DNA from: CAVAVT01 sp963592185
GTDB taxonomy: Bacteria; Bacillota; Negativicutes; Selenomonadales; Selenomonadaceae
Assembly (NCBI GenBank): GCA_963592185.1
Contig: CAVAVT010000069.1
Span: 1-8,221 of the forward strand
Reading direction: 5' to 3'
Length of the DNA: 8,221 bases
Shown: positions 1 to 6,858 of the stretch, piece by piece
Layout: every line of letters begins with the position of its first letter
Position numbering within the stretch: position 1 is the stretch's first letter
Position numbers and translations under genes: made by a program
Notes under the pieces: generated by a model
Databases searched by the model: none
What the model was told of the DNA's origin: nothing
Seen by the model: the letters and a program-made list of their open reading frames with translations, nothing else

Positions 1-7
1 TGTCATA

Positions 8-3000
8 TCATTCATTTATCGCATCCGTTAATTTTACAGATAATATTTTTGATACACCGGCATCCTCAATTGTAACACCATACATGGCATCTGCAGCCTC
101 CATAGTTCCCTTTCTATGGGTGACTACAATGAACTGGGTGTTGCCAGCATAGCTCTTGAGGAATTTTCCAAACCTTGAAATATTTGCTTCATCCAACGGT
201 GCATCGATTTCGTCCAATACAGAAAATGGCGATGGTTTATATTTAAGGAAAGCGAACAAAAGTGCTACAACTGTTAGAGACCGCTCTCCGCCAGATAATA
301 CGGTCAGATTCTGTTTTTTCTTTTCTGGAAGCGTAACATCTATCTCAACACCAGACTCCAAAACATTTTCAGAATCTGTGAGTCTCAGGATGGCTTCTCC
401 ACCACCGAACAGTTGTTTAAAAATATCACCAAAGAAAACATTTATTTGCTTAAAGGCTTCTTTAAACTGTTTTGTCATGGAAATATCCATTTCAGTAAGG
501 ATTTTCTTAAGGTTGTCTTCTGCCAGATATAAGTCCTCAGACTGCTTATACATAAAATCATGGCGTTCCTTAAGTTCGGTATACTCTGATAGTGCATTAG
601 GATTTACCGGACCAATGGCTTCAATTTTCTTGAGAATACGGCTAAGGGACAGCTTTAACTCCCCAGGGCTGATATCCATAGCCTTTTCAGCTGCAGCTTC
701 GGGAGTCACACCATATTCAGAAAGCATTTGCTCTGCATACTGATTCATTTTGAAATCTATTTGTGAAGCATCCAATTCCAGCTTATGCTGCCGTGCCTGG
801 ATATCCGACAACTTCTTATGGGCTTCCTTGTAGGTGTCCTCATTATTTTGATTTTCTACAAGCATGGACATACGGTTGTTGTAGATTTCTGTACGCTTGC
901 TTTGGGCTGATTCGTATTCCTTAGTATATTCGTCTATATGCTTCTTTAATTCAGCCATTTGAGAGCTGTCATCTGAAAGAGTTCTTGCCAATTCCTCGGC
1001 TTCGGATGTATTTTTCTCCAGATTTTCTTTTGCTTTGGCAAGGTCACGTTCACGCATTAAGCATCTTTCACGGCTGTATTGAAGCTCTTGCTTTTTTACA
1101 GCATTTTGGAGTTCCAGCTGATTTATGAGTGTTCCAATATCTTCAGCATCCTGATCCATATCTTCATACAGTTCATTTGCCTTCATTAATTTTTCTTTTA
1201 GTTTTTTAGACTGGAGCTTAAAATCCTGTACTTCATGGGAAACGGAAACATGTTTTCTCTTTGCCTCTGCAAAATTTAAAACAAGGCTTTCCATAAGTTT
1301 TTTCAGGGTATCAAGCTGAAGCTCATATCGTGATACATCCTCCTGCTGAGAATCGCAGGTTATTTTTAACTGAGCTTCGTTTATTTCTTCTGCGTGAATC
1401 TTGGATTTTAAATCGTTAATATCATGCTCAATAGAAGTTAGATTTTGAAGTTCAGTCGCTATATCACTTTGAAGATTTTTATATGATTCACTTAATGTGC
1501 TGCTTTTTTTCTTCAGTCCGGCTATTTCCTCCGCTCTATTAAGGAAACCTGCTTCTTTTACCTGACGGCTTCCGCCTGACATGGAGCCTCCCGGGGTAAT
1601 GATATCACCTTCAAGTGTCACTATACGCATTCGCTGGCCAGTTTTACGTGCCAACTTGACAGCATTGTCCAAATTGTCCATTACAAGGGTCTTGCCTAGG
1701 AGAAAATCAACGATTTTCTGATGCTTGGAATCAGCCTTTACTAAAGTATTGGCATATCCCAGAACACCTTTATCCTGCAGAATGGAGCGGTCCTGATTCA
1801 GCCTTACAATCAAATCTTCCAAGGGAAGAAAGGTCACACGGCCCAATCGATTTTGCTTTAGGAATGCGATGGCGTTTTTAGCGGTGCTGCTGTCTGTGGT
1901 GACTATATTTTGCAATGCACCGCCAAGGGTGGTTTCTATCGCTGTGATATATTCTCCTGGAACATGAATAAGCTCCGCTACAGCGCCTATAACACCTGTG
2001 CGCCAGGGCTTATCGCTTTTCAATACAGCCTTTGCTCCCCTGCCAAAGCCTTCATAGGCTTTCTGCATGTTGTCCAAAACCTGCATCCGGGTATGAATAT
2101 TGTTTATTTCACGATGTACACCATCGGCTTTTTGTTTCTTTTGCTCTAGTGCATTGGAAGCTGTTTTATAGGAGTTTTCGGCGGTTTCAAGCTCTTCATT
2201 TAGCTTACACTGTGTTTCTTTTGACAAAGCTAAGCTTTTTTTTGCCTCGCCAAGGGTATTACGGCTTTGCTCTAAAAATTTTTCAGCTTCAGCCTGTTCC
2301 TGTTCATGGGTATTTCTACTTTCTTCGGAGCTAGCAAGCTCCTTCTCAAGAACAATAAGCTCATTTTCTTTGGAAAGCTGCTTTTTTTCTAGTTCAGATT
2401 GCTGAAGGGCTAACTGGCTGCATAACTTTTCCTGTTCACGGAGTTTGCTGGAAAGTTCCGATGCGGCAGCTTTTTTTTCATCTATGTTCTGGGACATAGT
2501 TTCAAGCTGTTTTTCCTGCTCAAGGGTGCTATTTTTCATAGCCTCTATCGCACTATTTGTATCAGAAATTTCCTTTGTAAGTTCTGTATTACGTTCCTGC
2601 AGTCTGGATTCCATATCATGGCTCTGCCGGGTACGCTCTTCCAGTACACGGAGTTTTCCAGTATTTCCTTCAATATTGTCACGAAGGCTGTTATTGGCTG
2701 CATCTATATTCTGTAAATCCTTTTCCAGTTCCAGCAGCCTTTGCTGGATTTGTTCCTTTCGGGAATCAATGAGATTTACAGCGGTCTGAGCAGCTATTTC
2801 CTGCGCCTTTATGTCCGCTGATTCTTTTTTGTAAGTTTCAGCATCAGCCTGAAGTTTTGCATATTTTCTATGAAGTTCGGTTAATTTTAATTCATTCAGA
2901 CTTTGCTGAAGCTCATTAAATTCCTGGGTTTTCTGAGCACTTTCTTCCAGTGGGCCAAGTCTTCCATTAATTTCTGAAAGGATATCTTTGACTCGGACTA

Positions 3001-3559
3001 GGTTTTTCTCCGTTTCCTCCAGTTTTTTTATGGATTCACGCTTACGGGTACGATATTTGATTATTCCAGCGGCCTCCTCGAAGAATAATCTCCGTTCCTC
3101 TGGCTTGCTGTTGAGAATAACATCTATCTTATTCTGTCCAATTATGCTCATGCCGTCCTGTCCAAGACCTGTATCGGCAAACAGGGCATTGATATCCTTT
3201 AGACGGCAGCGTGTTTTATTGATGTAAAATTCGCTTTCACCGGAGCGGAAAAGTCGGCGTGTTACCACCACTTCCTTAAAGTCCACAGGAAGGGTCCCGT
3301 CATTATCAAAAAAAAGAGATACTTCAGCAACACCAAGTGCCCTGCGTGTGGCACTTCCTGCAAAAATAATGTCTTCAGACTTGGTGCCACGAAGGTTTCG
3401 GACATTTTGTTCGCCCAATACCCAGCGCACAGCATCGGTAATATTACTTTTGCCGCTGCCGTTTGGACCCACAATAGCTGTAATTCCGTTATCAAAATCT
3501 ATTTCTGTTTTATCTGCAAATGATTTGAAGCCATATGCCTCTAATCGCTTTAATTGCAC
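8..3559 (-). CDS. smc: Chromosome segregation/condensation ATPase Smc
   Basis: Smc dimers with ScpA/ScpB form the bacterial condensin ring that loads near the origin and compacts and segregates the chromosome in the cytoplasm. Numbering from the GTG at 3559 (1183 aa; Bacillus Smc is 1186): Walker A GPNGSGKS at 31-38 with Lys37, R-loop QNVRNLRG near 51-58, Q-loop Gln142, coiled coil about 165-500, hinge about 500-663 (GFGRGAKAVL to GGSMSGGSR), returning coiled coil about 665-1000, ABC signature LSGGE at 1088-1092, Walker B FSVLDEID with catalytic Glu1117, D-loop APLDEAN, and switch His1148. No key residue is missing. A GTG at 3568 would add three residues. I prefer 3559 because GGTGA lies 5 nt upstream and the resulting start, MQLKRL, aligns with Bacillus MFLKRL. 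The gene is not preceded by rnc but starts a leftward unit divergent from a glyoxalase gene. After the stop, an ATG-led frame (M-N-D-M-T) runs off the edge and may be the next gene. Confidence 0.97.
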   Translation of the reverse strand: MQLKRLEAYGFKSFADKTEIDFDNGITAIVGPNGSGKSNITDAVRWVLGEQNVRNLRGTKSEDIIFAGSATRRALGVAEVSLFFDNDGTLPVDFKEVVVTRRLFRSGESEFYINKTRCRLKDINALFADTGLGQDGMSIIGQNKIDVILNSKPEERRLFFEEAAGIIKYRTRKRESIKKLEETEKNLVRVKDILSEINGRLGPLEESAQKTQEFNELQQSLNELKLTELHRKYAKLQADAETYKKESADIKAQEIAAQTAVNLIDSRKEQIQQRLLELEKDLQNIDAANNSLRDNIEGNTGKLRVLEERTRQSHDMESRLQERNTELTKEISDTNSAIEAMKNSTLEQEKQLETMSQNIDEKKAAASELSSKLREQEKLCSQLALQQSELEKKQLSKENELIVLEKELASSEESRNTHEQEQAEAEKFLEQSRNTLGEAKKSLALSKETQCKLNEELETAENSYKTASNALEQKKQKADGVHREINNIHTRMQVLDNMQKAYEGFGRGAKAVLKSDKPWRTGVIGAVAELIHVPGEYITAIETTLGGALQNIVTTDSSTAKNAIAFLKQNRLGRVTFLPLEDLIVRLNQDRSILQDKGVLGYANTLVKADSKHQKIVDFLLGKTLVMDNLDNAVKLARKTGQRMRIVTLEGDIITPGGSMSGGSRQVKEAGFLNRAEEIAGLKKKSSTLSESYKNLQSDIATELQNLTSIEHDINDLKSKIHAEEINEAQLKITCDSQQEDVSRYELQLDTLKKLMESLVLNFAEAKRKHVSVSHEVQDFKLQSKKLKEKLMKANELYEDMDQDAEDIGTLINQLELQNAVKKQELQYSRERCLMRERDLAKAKENLEKNTSEAEELARTLSDDSSQMAELKKHIDEYTKEYESAQSKRTEIYNNRMSMLVENQNNEDTYKEAHKKLSDIQARQHKLELDASQIDFKMNQYAEQMLSEYGVTPEAAAEKAMDISPGELKLSLSRILKKIEAIGPVNPNALSEYTELKERHDFMYKQSEDLYLAEDNLKKILTEMDISMTKQFKEAFKQINVFFGDIFKQLFGGGEAILRLTDSENVLESGVEIDVTLPEKKKQNLTVLSGGERSLTVVALLFAFLKYKPSPFSVLDEIDAPLDEANISRFGKFLKSYAGNTQFIVVTHRKGTMEAADAMYGVTIEDAGVSKILSVKLTDAINE

Positions 3560-3564
3560 ACTTT

Positions 3565-3569
3565 TCACC
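3565..3569 (-). promoter_or_regulatory. Shine-Dalgarno GGTGA deciding the smc start
   Basis: GGTGA on the minus strand lies 5 nt before the GTG at 3559-3557, the usual position for pairing with the 16S tail. The outer GTG at 3568 overlaps this element and has only AGG three bases upstream. This supports the inner start. It is an inference from spacing and from alignment with other Smc N-termini, not proof. Confidence 0.5.
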
Positions 3570-3592
3570 AGCCTATCATCTTCTTAAATATA

Positions 3593-3622
3593 ATTGTATA
3601 TCCTATATACTAACTTTTGCAA
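3593..3622 (-). promoter_or_regulatory. Probable sigma-A promoter of smc
   Basis: Minus-strand TTGCAA (3617-3622) is followed after 18 nt by TACAAT (3593-3598); an overlapping alternative is TATACA (3595-3600) after 16 nt. Transcription would start about 25 nt before the smc start codon. It lies back-to-back with the promoter of the rightward glyoxalase unit, so the roughly 130-bp gap serves both. Confidence 0.5.
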
Positions 3623-3654
3623 GCCCTTGAAATTTACTGTATTGTACTGATATA

Positions 3655-3663
3655 TGATATAAT
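3655..3663 (+). promoter_or_regulatory. Extended -10 promoter of the glyoxalase/ynzC unit
   Basis: TGATATAAT is a perfect extended -10 element (TG-n-TATAAT). The upstream -35 is weak: the best candidate is TTTACT at 3633-3638 with a 19-nt spacer, as expected where an extended -10 compensates. Transcription should start near 3670, just ahead of the AGGAAGG ribosome-binding site at 3681-3687. Confidence 0.6.
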
Positions 3664-3697
3664 ATAGTGGTATATATATTAGGAAGGCAGTGATAGC

Positions 3698-4069
3698 ATG
3701 TTTACATTTACACACAGTAATTTTCATGTAGCTGATTTGGAAAAAAGCATAGAGTTTTACAATAAGGCCTTTGGCTTCGTTGAGCTTGAACGTACTGTGC
3801 AGCCTACACAGACTTTGGTTCATCTTGCGGACAAAAACTCCACACAGGAATATGATTTGGAACTTACACAGGTTCATGATAAAAGTGTTACCTACCCTAC
3901 CTGCAACAATGCCTACCATCAGGCACTTTTAACTGACGATATTGACAGCGCCTATAAACTTCATACAGAGATGGGAATTGTTGTAGAGAAAATTATTCCC
4001 TACCCTGCTGGAAGACTCTATTTTGTCACTGACCCGGATGGACATTGGATTGAGGTTATGGGCAAATGA
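3698..4069 (+). CDS. Glyoxalase I-like VOC family protein (lactoylglutathione lyase type)
   Basis: A 123-residue single-domain vicinal-oxygen-chelate protein. Glyoxalase I isomerises the hemithioacetal of methylglyoxal and a thiol to an S-lactoyl thioester in the cytoplasm. By my alignment with E. coli GloA (ligands H5, E56, H74, E122), all four metal ligands are kept: His6 (FTHSNFHV), Glu55 (DLELT), His74 (AYHQAL) and Glu119 (WIEVM). The pattern DLEKSIEFYNKAFGF at 13-27 is the typical beta-alpha start of a VOC module, and TDPDGHWIEV at 111-120 is the usual end. The length is slightly below the 135 residues of E. coli GloA because it lacks that C-terminal tail. The ATG follows AGGAAGG by 10 nt. 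The stop codon overlaps the next start (ATGA), so the two genes are co-translated. Retained ligands favour a real glyoxalase I, but the thiol used (glutathione, bacillithiol or other) cannot be read from the sequence, and another VOC activity is possible. Confidence 0.85.
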   Translation: MFTFTHSNFHVADLEKSIEFYNKAFGFVELERTVQPTQTLVHLADKNSTQEYDLELTQVHDKSVTYPTCNNAYHQALLTDDIDSAYKLHTEMGIVVEKIIPYPAGRLYFVTDPDGHWIEVMGK

Positions 4070-4278
4070 TTAACAAAGAAATGATTAATCGAATTAATGA
4101 GCTTTCCAGAAAACAGCGCAGTGTAGGTCTTACTGATGCGGAAAAGGCTGAGCAGCAGCAGCTTCGACGGGAGTATCTGGATGATATCCGGGAACAATTA
4201 TCCGGTATGGTGGAAAATATCGAGATCGTTGAGAAGGATGGCAGCCGTACTCCTGTCCGCAAAAAGATTATTCACTAA
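4066..4278 (+). CDS. UPF0291/DUF896 (YnzC-like) small protein
   Basis: A 70-residue charged soluble protein of the DUF896/UPF0291 family, represented by Bacillus YnzC; its biochemical role is not established. The recognisable family signature is the N-terminal helical hairpin: INRINEL at 7-13, then LTDAEKAEQQQLRREYL at 22-38. The tail after residue 50 is basic and poorly conserved in this family. The start at 4066 gives eight residues before the conserved Arg9, as in YnzC (MISNAKIARINEL), so I prefer it over the ATG at codon 6. The start overlaps the glyoxalase stop by ATGA, and GAGG lies at 4052-4055, 10 nt upstream, so translation is probably coupled. No terminator separates it from the downstream tRNA gene, so the unit may read through to the terminator at 4425-4453. 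Family assignment is confident; function is unknown. Confidence 0.88.
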   Translation: MINKEMINRINELSRKQRSVGLTDAEKAEQQQLRREYLDDIREQLSGMVENIEIVEKDGSRTPVRKKIIH

Positions 4279-4292
4279 ATTATCTTTTTTAC

Positions 4293-4321
4293 TTGCTTTT
4301 TGTTTGAAAATAAGATATAAT
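4293..4321 (+). promoter_or_regulatory. Promoter of tRNA-Pro
   Basis: TTGCTT (4293-4298), a 17-nt spacer and a perfect TATAAT (4316-4321) end 12 nt before the mature tRNA 5' end. This gives a very short 5' leader for RNase P removal. The spacing is ideal and only the last half of the -35 deviates from consensus. Confidence 0.65.
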
Positions 4322-4333
4322 TGTTGATGTTGT

Positions 4334-4410
4334 CGGGATGTGGCACAGTTTGGTAGCGCGCATCGTTCGGGACGATGAGGCCGCAGGTTCGAATCCTGTC
4401 ATCCCGACCA
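4334..4410 (+). tRNA. tRNA-Pro (anticodon CGG)
   Basis: A 77-nt cloverleaf with encoded 3' CCA. The acceptor stem CGGGATG (4334-4340) pairs with CATCCCG, followed by discriminator A and CCA. The D-arm contains AGTTTGGTAG. The anticodon stem CATCG/CGATG holds the loop TTCGGGA with CGG at 4368-4370. The T-arm carries GGTTCGAATCC. The C1-G72 start and the G35-G36-G37 run in the anticodon loop are typical of bacterial tRNA-Pro. It reads CCG codons. It has its own promoter and a terminator 14 nt downstream. Confidence 0.97.
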
Positions 4411-4424
4411 TTATTCAAAGAATT

Positions 4425-4453
4425 ACGGATATGACTGTTCATATCCGTTTTTT
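4425..4453 (+). terminator. Intrinsic terminator after tRNA-Pro
   Basis: A perfect 10-bp stem, ACGGATATGA / TCATATCCGT, with a CTGT loop is followed immediately by six T residues (4448-4453). It ends the tRNA transcript and probably any read-through from the glyoxalase/ynzC pair. Confidence 0.92.
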
Positions 4454-4470
4454 GTTGTCTAAAAATAAGA

Positions 4471-4505
4471 ACATCCCCCATCGATAATGATGAGGGATGT
4501 TTTTT
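4471..4505. terminator. Terminator of aroF-tyrA, probably bidirectional
   Basis: The outer stem ACATCCC / GGGATGT (7 bp), one C-A mismatch and an inner CATC/GATG stem close a 6-nt loop. On the plus strand it is followed by a run of T through 4505; on the minus strand it begins right after the tyrA stop codon and is followed by TCTTATTTTT. It therefore serves the leftward tyrosine operon and gives a second stop for rightward transcription from the tRNA side. Confidence 0.75.
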
Positions 4506-5412
4506 AAATCTCGAACATTTTTTCTGTTGTGTCCAAAATAAGATCTCTGCGTTCTTTTGCAGCTGCAAAGTAATCATATATTGCTTGTCTGTCCTGACCT
4601 TCAATTGATTCGATTACTTCGCTGATAATGTTTTGAAGCTCCCTAAGATTGTTGCAGATTGCCTGAGGGTTGGTCATACATATGTCAGCCCACATGTCTG
4701 AATTTGATGATGCTATTCGTGTAGTATCCTTAAAGCCGCCTCCAGCAAGCTTCAGACATGAATCCATATCTCCTTTTGAACGATTAAGCAGTGTCACCAG
4801 TGCTGCGGCCGCAATGTGAGGCACATGGCTGATTACGGAGGCACAGCGATCATGCTGCTCTATGTCCATTGTGGTTATATTGGCACCAGTAAGCTTAATC
4901 AGGTCGATGATTTTTTTCTCAACAGCCTTTGGTGCACCGGTATCCTCCACAATCACATAGCATTTGTTTTTAAACAAATCTTTATGAGCAGCTGTTACAC
5001 CGCTTTTTTCCTTACCGGTCATTGGATGTCCGCAGACAAAATAAATATCCTTAGGAAGTATATTTTTTAGCCTTTCCCATACATATTGTTTTGTACTGCC
5101 AGCATCTGTCAATATAGCTCCACTTTTTAAATAAGGAAGTATTTTTTCCACCATGGGTATAATCTGAAGTACCGGCGGACTTAAAAATATAACATCTGCA
5201 TCCCTTACTACCTGTTCCAAGTCAGACGATGCATAATCTACAGCGCCAAGCTCCATAGCCTTGTCCATTGACTTCTGGGTACGGCATAAGCCGGTGATGT
5301 ATATATTATCTTTAAGTTTATCTTTAAGACTCAGTCCCAGTGAACCGCCTATCAGTCCAACACCTATTATGGCTAATTTTAATTTTTCCTTGTTTTGTGT
5401 TTCCTGTGGCAT
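4504..5412 (-). CDS. tyrA: Prephenate dehydrogenase TyrA (no ACT domain)
   Basis: Catalyses oxidative decarboxylation of prephenate to 4-hydroxyphenylpyruvate, the committed step of tyrosine synthesis. The 302 residues form a Rossmann domain (about 11-180) and the all-helical dimerisation domain (about 185-295). Visible motifs are the dinucleotide loop GVGLIGGS at 17-24, SPP at 78-80, LTDAGSTK at 101-108, GHPMTGKEKSG at 128-138 with His129, and the helical-domain signature HDR...SHVPH at 187-199. The end of strand beta-2 reads ITGLCRT, with Arg44 where NAD-specific enzymes often have Asp, so NADP use is possible (inference). Unlike Bacillus TyrA (about 370 aa) there is no C-terminal ACT domain, so direct tyrosine feedback through that domain is absent. 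Arogenate as substrate cannot be excluded. The start has AGGGGG at 5420-5425, 7 nt upstream. It follows aroF by 23 nt in the same operon under the tyrosine T-box. Confidence 0.95.
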   Translation of the reverse strand: MPQETQNKEKLKLAIIGVGLIGGSLGLSLKDKLKDNIYITGLCRTQKSMDKAMELGAVDYASSDLEQVVRDADVIFLSPPVLQIIPMVEKILPYLKSGAILTDAGSTKQYVWERLKNILPKDIYFVCGHPMTGKEKSGVTAAHKDLFKNKCYVIVEDTGAPKAVEKKIIDLIKLTGANITTMDIEQHDRCASVISHVPHIAAAALVTLLNRSKGDMDSCLKLAGGGFKDTTRIASSNSDMWADICMTNPQAICNNLRELQNIISEVIESIEGQDRQAIYDYFAAAKERRDLILDTTEKMFEI

Positions 5413-5435
5413 ATATAATCCCCCTGATGTTAATG

Positions 5436-6446
5436 TTATGCCTTCATCGCCTTGGATATACGGTCAATTTCAAGCATGACAGCCTGGAATTCCTCCGGAT
5501 GAAGTGACTGGTCTCCATCAGACAGGGCAACCTCAGGATGGGGATGCATTTCAATCATAAGACCGTCAGCACCTGCTGCAATTGCAGCTCTTGACATGGG
5601 GGCAACCATTGAGCGGCGTCCTGTACCGTGGCTGGGGTCGACAACAATAGGAAGATGTGAAAGTTCTTTAATAGCAACTACAGCACTGAGATCCAGTGTA
5701 TTTCTGGTGAAGGTTTCATAGGTACGAATACCTCTTTCACAGAAAATTACATTGTCATTGCCTTCGCTCATAATGTACTCTGCTGCATTCAGCCATTCAG
5801 ATATTGTGGATGAAAGGCCACGCTTCAGCATTACAGGTCTTTTTGACTTGCCTACAGCCTGGAGAAGCATGAAGTTCTGCATATTACGTGCTCCAACCTG
5901 AAGGATATCTGCATATTCAGAAACCAAATCTACGGTATTAACATCAACGATTTCAGTAACAACCTTCAAGCCAGTTTTATCTGCAGCTCTGCGGAGCATT
6001 TTCAAGCCTTCTTCTTTGAGCCCCTGGAAGTCATATGGGGATGTACGGGGCTTGTAAGCGCCGCCACGGAGAATCTGTGCGCCAGCCGCCTTTACAATCT
6101 CAGCAGCTTCCTGAAGCTGTTCATCGCTTTCTACTGCACAGGGACCAGCCATAACTACTGGAGGCATTCCACCGCCAAGCTTGACTCCGCCGATGTCAAT
6201 AACTGTATCATTGCTCTTAAATTCTCTGCTTACGAGCTTATACTTTTCAGTGATCCTTACAGCCTTTTCTACACCGGGGAAGGAATTCATCTGGAGGTCA
6301 GCGATAGCCTTTTTATCGCCAATTACACCTACGATGGTACGATCCTCACCTTTAGAGAGATGGCAGCGCAGTCCTTCGCTTTCGATTCTTTCCTCTACCA
6401 TATTCAGTTCGGCTTCTGTTGCATGTGGACGCATTACAATAATCAT
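5436..6446 (-). CDS. aroF: 3-deoxy-7-phosphoheptulonate (DAHP) synthase, type I-beta with N-terminal regulatory domain
   Basis: Condenses phosphoenolpyruvate and erythrose 4-phosphate to DAHP, the entry to the shikimate pathway. The 336 residues are close to the 338 of Thermotoga maritima DAHPS. Residues 1-70 form the ferredoxin-like regulatory domain (MIIVMRPHATEAEL start, PGVEKAVRI near 57-65), which in the Thermotoga enzyme mediates tyrosine/phenylalanine inhibition. The TIM barrel follows: MAGPCAVES at 99-107, LRGGAYKPRTSP at 126-137, VGARNMQNF in the middle and DPSHGTGRR at 270-278. Metal ligands match Thermotoga C102/H272/E298/D309 with an offset of one: Cys103, His273, Glu299, Asp310. 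The start is firm: GGAGG at 6454-6458 lies 7 nt before ATG. It is the first gene of aroF-tyrA and is controlled by the T-box upstream. The symbol follows common usage; aroA/aroG is used elsewhere for this family. Confidence 0.96.
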   Translation of the reverse strand: MIIVMRPHATEAELNMVEERIESEGLRCHLSKGEDRTIVGVIGDKKAIADLQMNSFPGVEKAVRITEKYKLVSREFKSNDTVIDIGGVKLGGGMPPVVMAGPCAVESDEQLQEAAEIVKAAGAQILRGGAYKPRTSPYDFQGLKEEGLKMLRRAADKTGLKVVTEIVDVNTVDLVSEYADILQVGARNMQNFMLLQAVGKSKRPVMLKRGLSSTISEWLNAAEYIMSEGNDNVIFCERGIRTYETFTRNTLDLSAVVAIKELSHLPIVVDPSHGTGRRSMVAPMSRAAIAAGADGLMIEMHPHPEVALSDGDQSLHPEEFQAVMLEIDRISKAMKA

Positions 6447-6478
6447 GTTTATTCCTCCAATAATTTAATTTTAAGAAC

Positions 6479-6510
6479 AAAAAAAGCCCATCCCTATACA
6501 GGGACGAGCT
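6479..6510 (-). terminator. T-box attenuator terminator before aroF
   Basis: On the minus strand AGCTCGTCCCT pairs with AGGGATGGGCT (11 bp including two G-U pairs, GTAT loop), followed by seven T residues. The 5' arm includes the CCCT needed for the competing antiterminator with the AGGG of the T-box sequence, so the two structures are mutually exclusive. It ends 32 nt before the aroF start codon. Confidence 0.92.
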
Positions 6511-6755
6511 TATAACCCGTGGTACCACCCTGCTTGCATGTGCAAGCCACTCTCTCGGGTACTAACATACCCCAGCCATGATAACGGTGGCACTCCGGAA
6601 CAGCCTACACATCAAAACTGACTTCAGCCTACTGCTCACAAGTGTATTTCAATAATCCTGCGCTGTTGTGTTGCACCATCCCACAACTCTCTGGAAGCTT
6701 GGAAAATTTACTCCTCTTGTTCTTAGCATTTAGATATTCACTTGTTGAATTCTTG
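6479..6755 (-). promoter_or_regulatory. T-box leader, tyrosine-specific (UAC specifier)
   Basis: A cis-acting tRNA sensor of about 275 nt controlling aroF-tyrA. Reading the minus strand: the base of Stem I is ACAAG (6716-6720) paired with CTTGT (6638-6642); the 5' side of the specifier loop has AGTA (6709-6712). The AGAGAG motif is at 6687-6692, and the apical hairpin GTTGTG/CACAAC (6665-6687) holds GGATGGTGCAA. The specifier side reads GAA-A-UAC-A with UAC at 6644-6646, a tyrosine codon followed by the usual purine. Stem III is GCTTGC/GCAAGC (6532-6547). The T-box sequence AGGGTGGTACCACGGG is at 6516-6531, with the UGGU bulge that pairs with ACCA of uncharged tRNA. An out-of-register reading of the specifier gives AUA (Ile), but that lacks the following purine and does not fit the genes. 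Uncharged tRNA-Tyr should stabilise the antiterminator and turn the operon on. Confidence 0.95.
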
Positions 6756-6761
6756 ATTGAT

Positions 6762-6790
6762 ACTATAACACTCAAAAATCCGTTTGTCAA
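6762..6790 (-). promoter_or_regulatory. Promoter of the T-box/aroF-tyrA operon
   Basis: Consensus TTGACA (6785-6790), exactly 17 nt, then TATAGT (6762-6767). Transcription would start near 6755, which fits the start of the T-box leader. This is the best sigma-A promoter in the window, as expected when control is by attenuation after initiation. Confidence 0.88.
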
Positions 6791-6817
6791 TAAAAAGTGT
6801 AAAATAATGTATTTATT

Positions 6818-6834
6818 GTTCTGTGTATCAGAAC
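6818..6834. repeat. Small inverted repeat after the Fic gene
   Basis: GTTCTG-ATACA-CAGAAC, a perfect 6-bp stem with a 5-nt loop, lies 25 nt after the fic stop codon. No T-run follows in either direction, so it is at best a weak terminator or an mRNA 3'-end stabiliser. No clear terminator separates fic from the aroF promoter, so some read-through into the T-box operon is possible. Confidence 0.4.
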
Positions 6835-6858
6835 TAATATGCATTGAAGCAGAACATA

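Noticed and set aside
1..15. Start of a further leftward gene after smc (ATG AAT GAT ATG ACA on the minus strand), possibly ftsY
   Set aside because: Only five codons are inside the window and the Shine-Dalgarno is weak. ftsY is the usual neighbour in related genomes but nothing here identifies it.
156..743. 195-residue plus-strand open frame opposite smc
   Set aside because: It is the antisense shadow of the Smc C-terminal head, which is fully conserved. Its Ser/Arg-rich composition is typical of such shadows.
4504..4604. Minus-strand open frame (4275-4604) containing an RIRTCGLIVPN-like string
   Set aside because: It runs through tRNA-Pro and both terminators. Translated tRNA genes commonly give such strings in databases, so this is an artefact.
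6643..6647. Isoleucine (AUA) specifier for the T-box
   Set aside because: Shifting one base gives AUA followed by C. The UAC reading is followed by the usual A and matches the tyrosine-pathway genes.
6818..6834. Intrinsic terminator for fic
   Set aside because: The hairpin is perfect but only 6 bp, with no T-run on either side.
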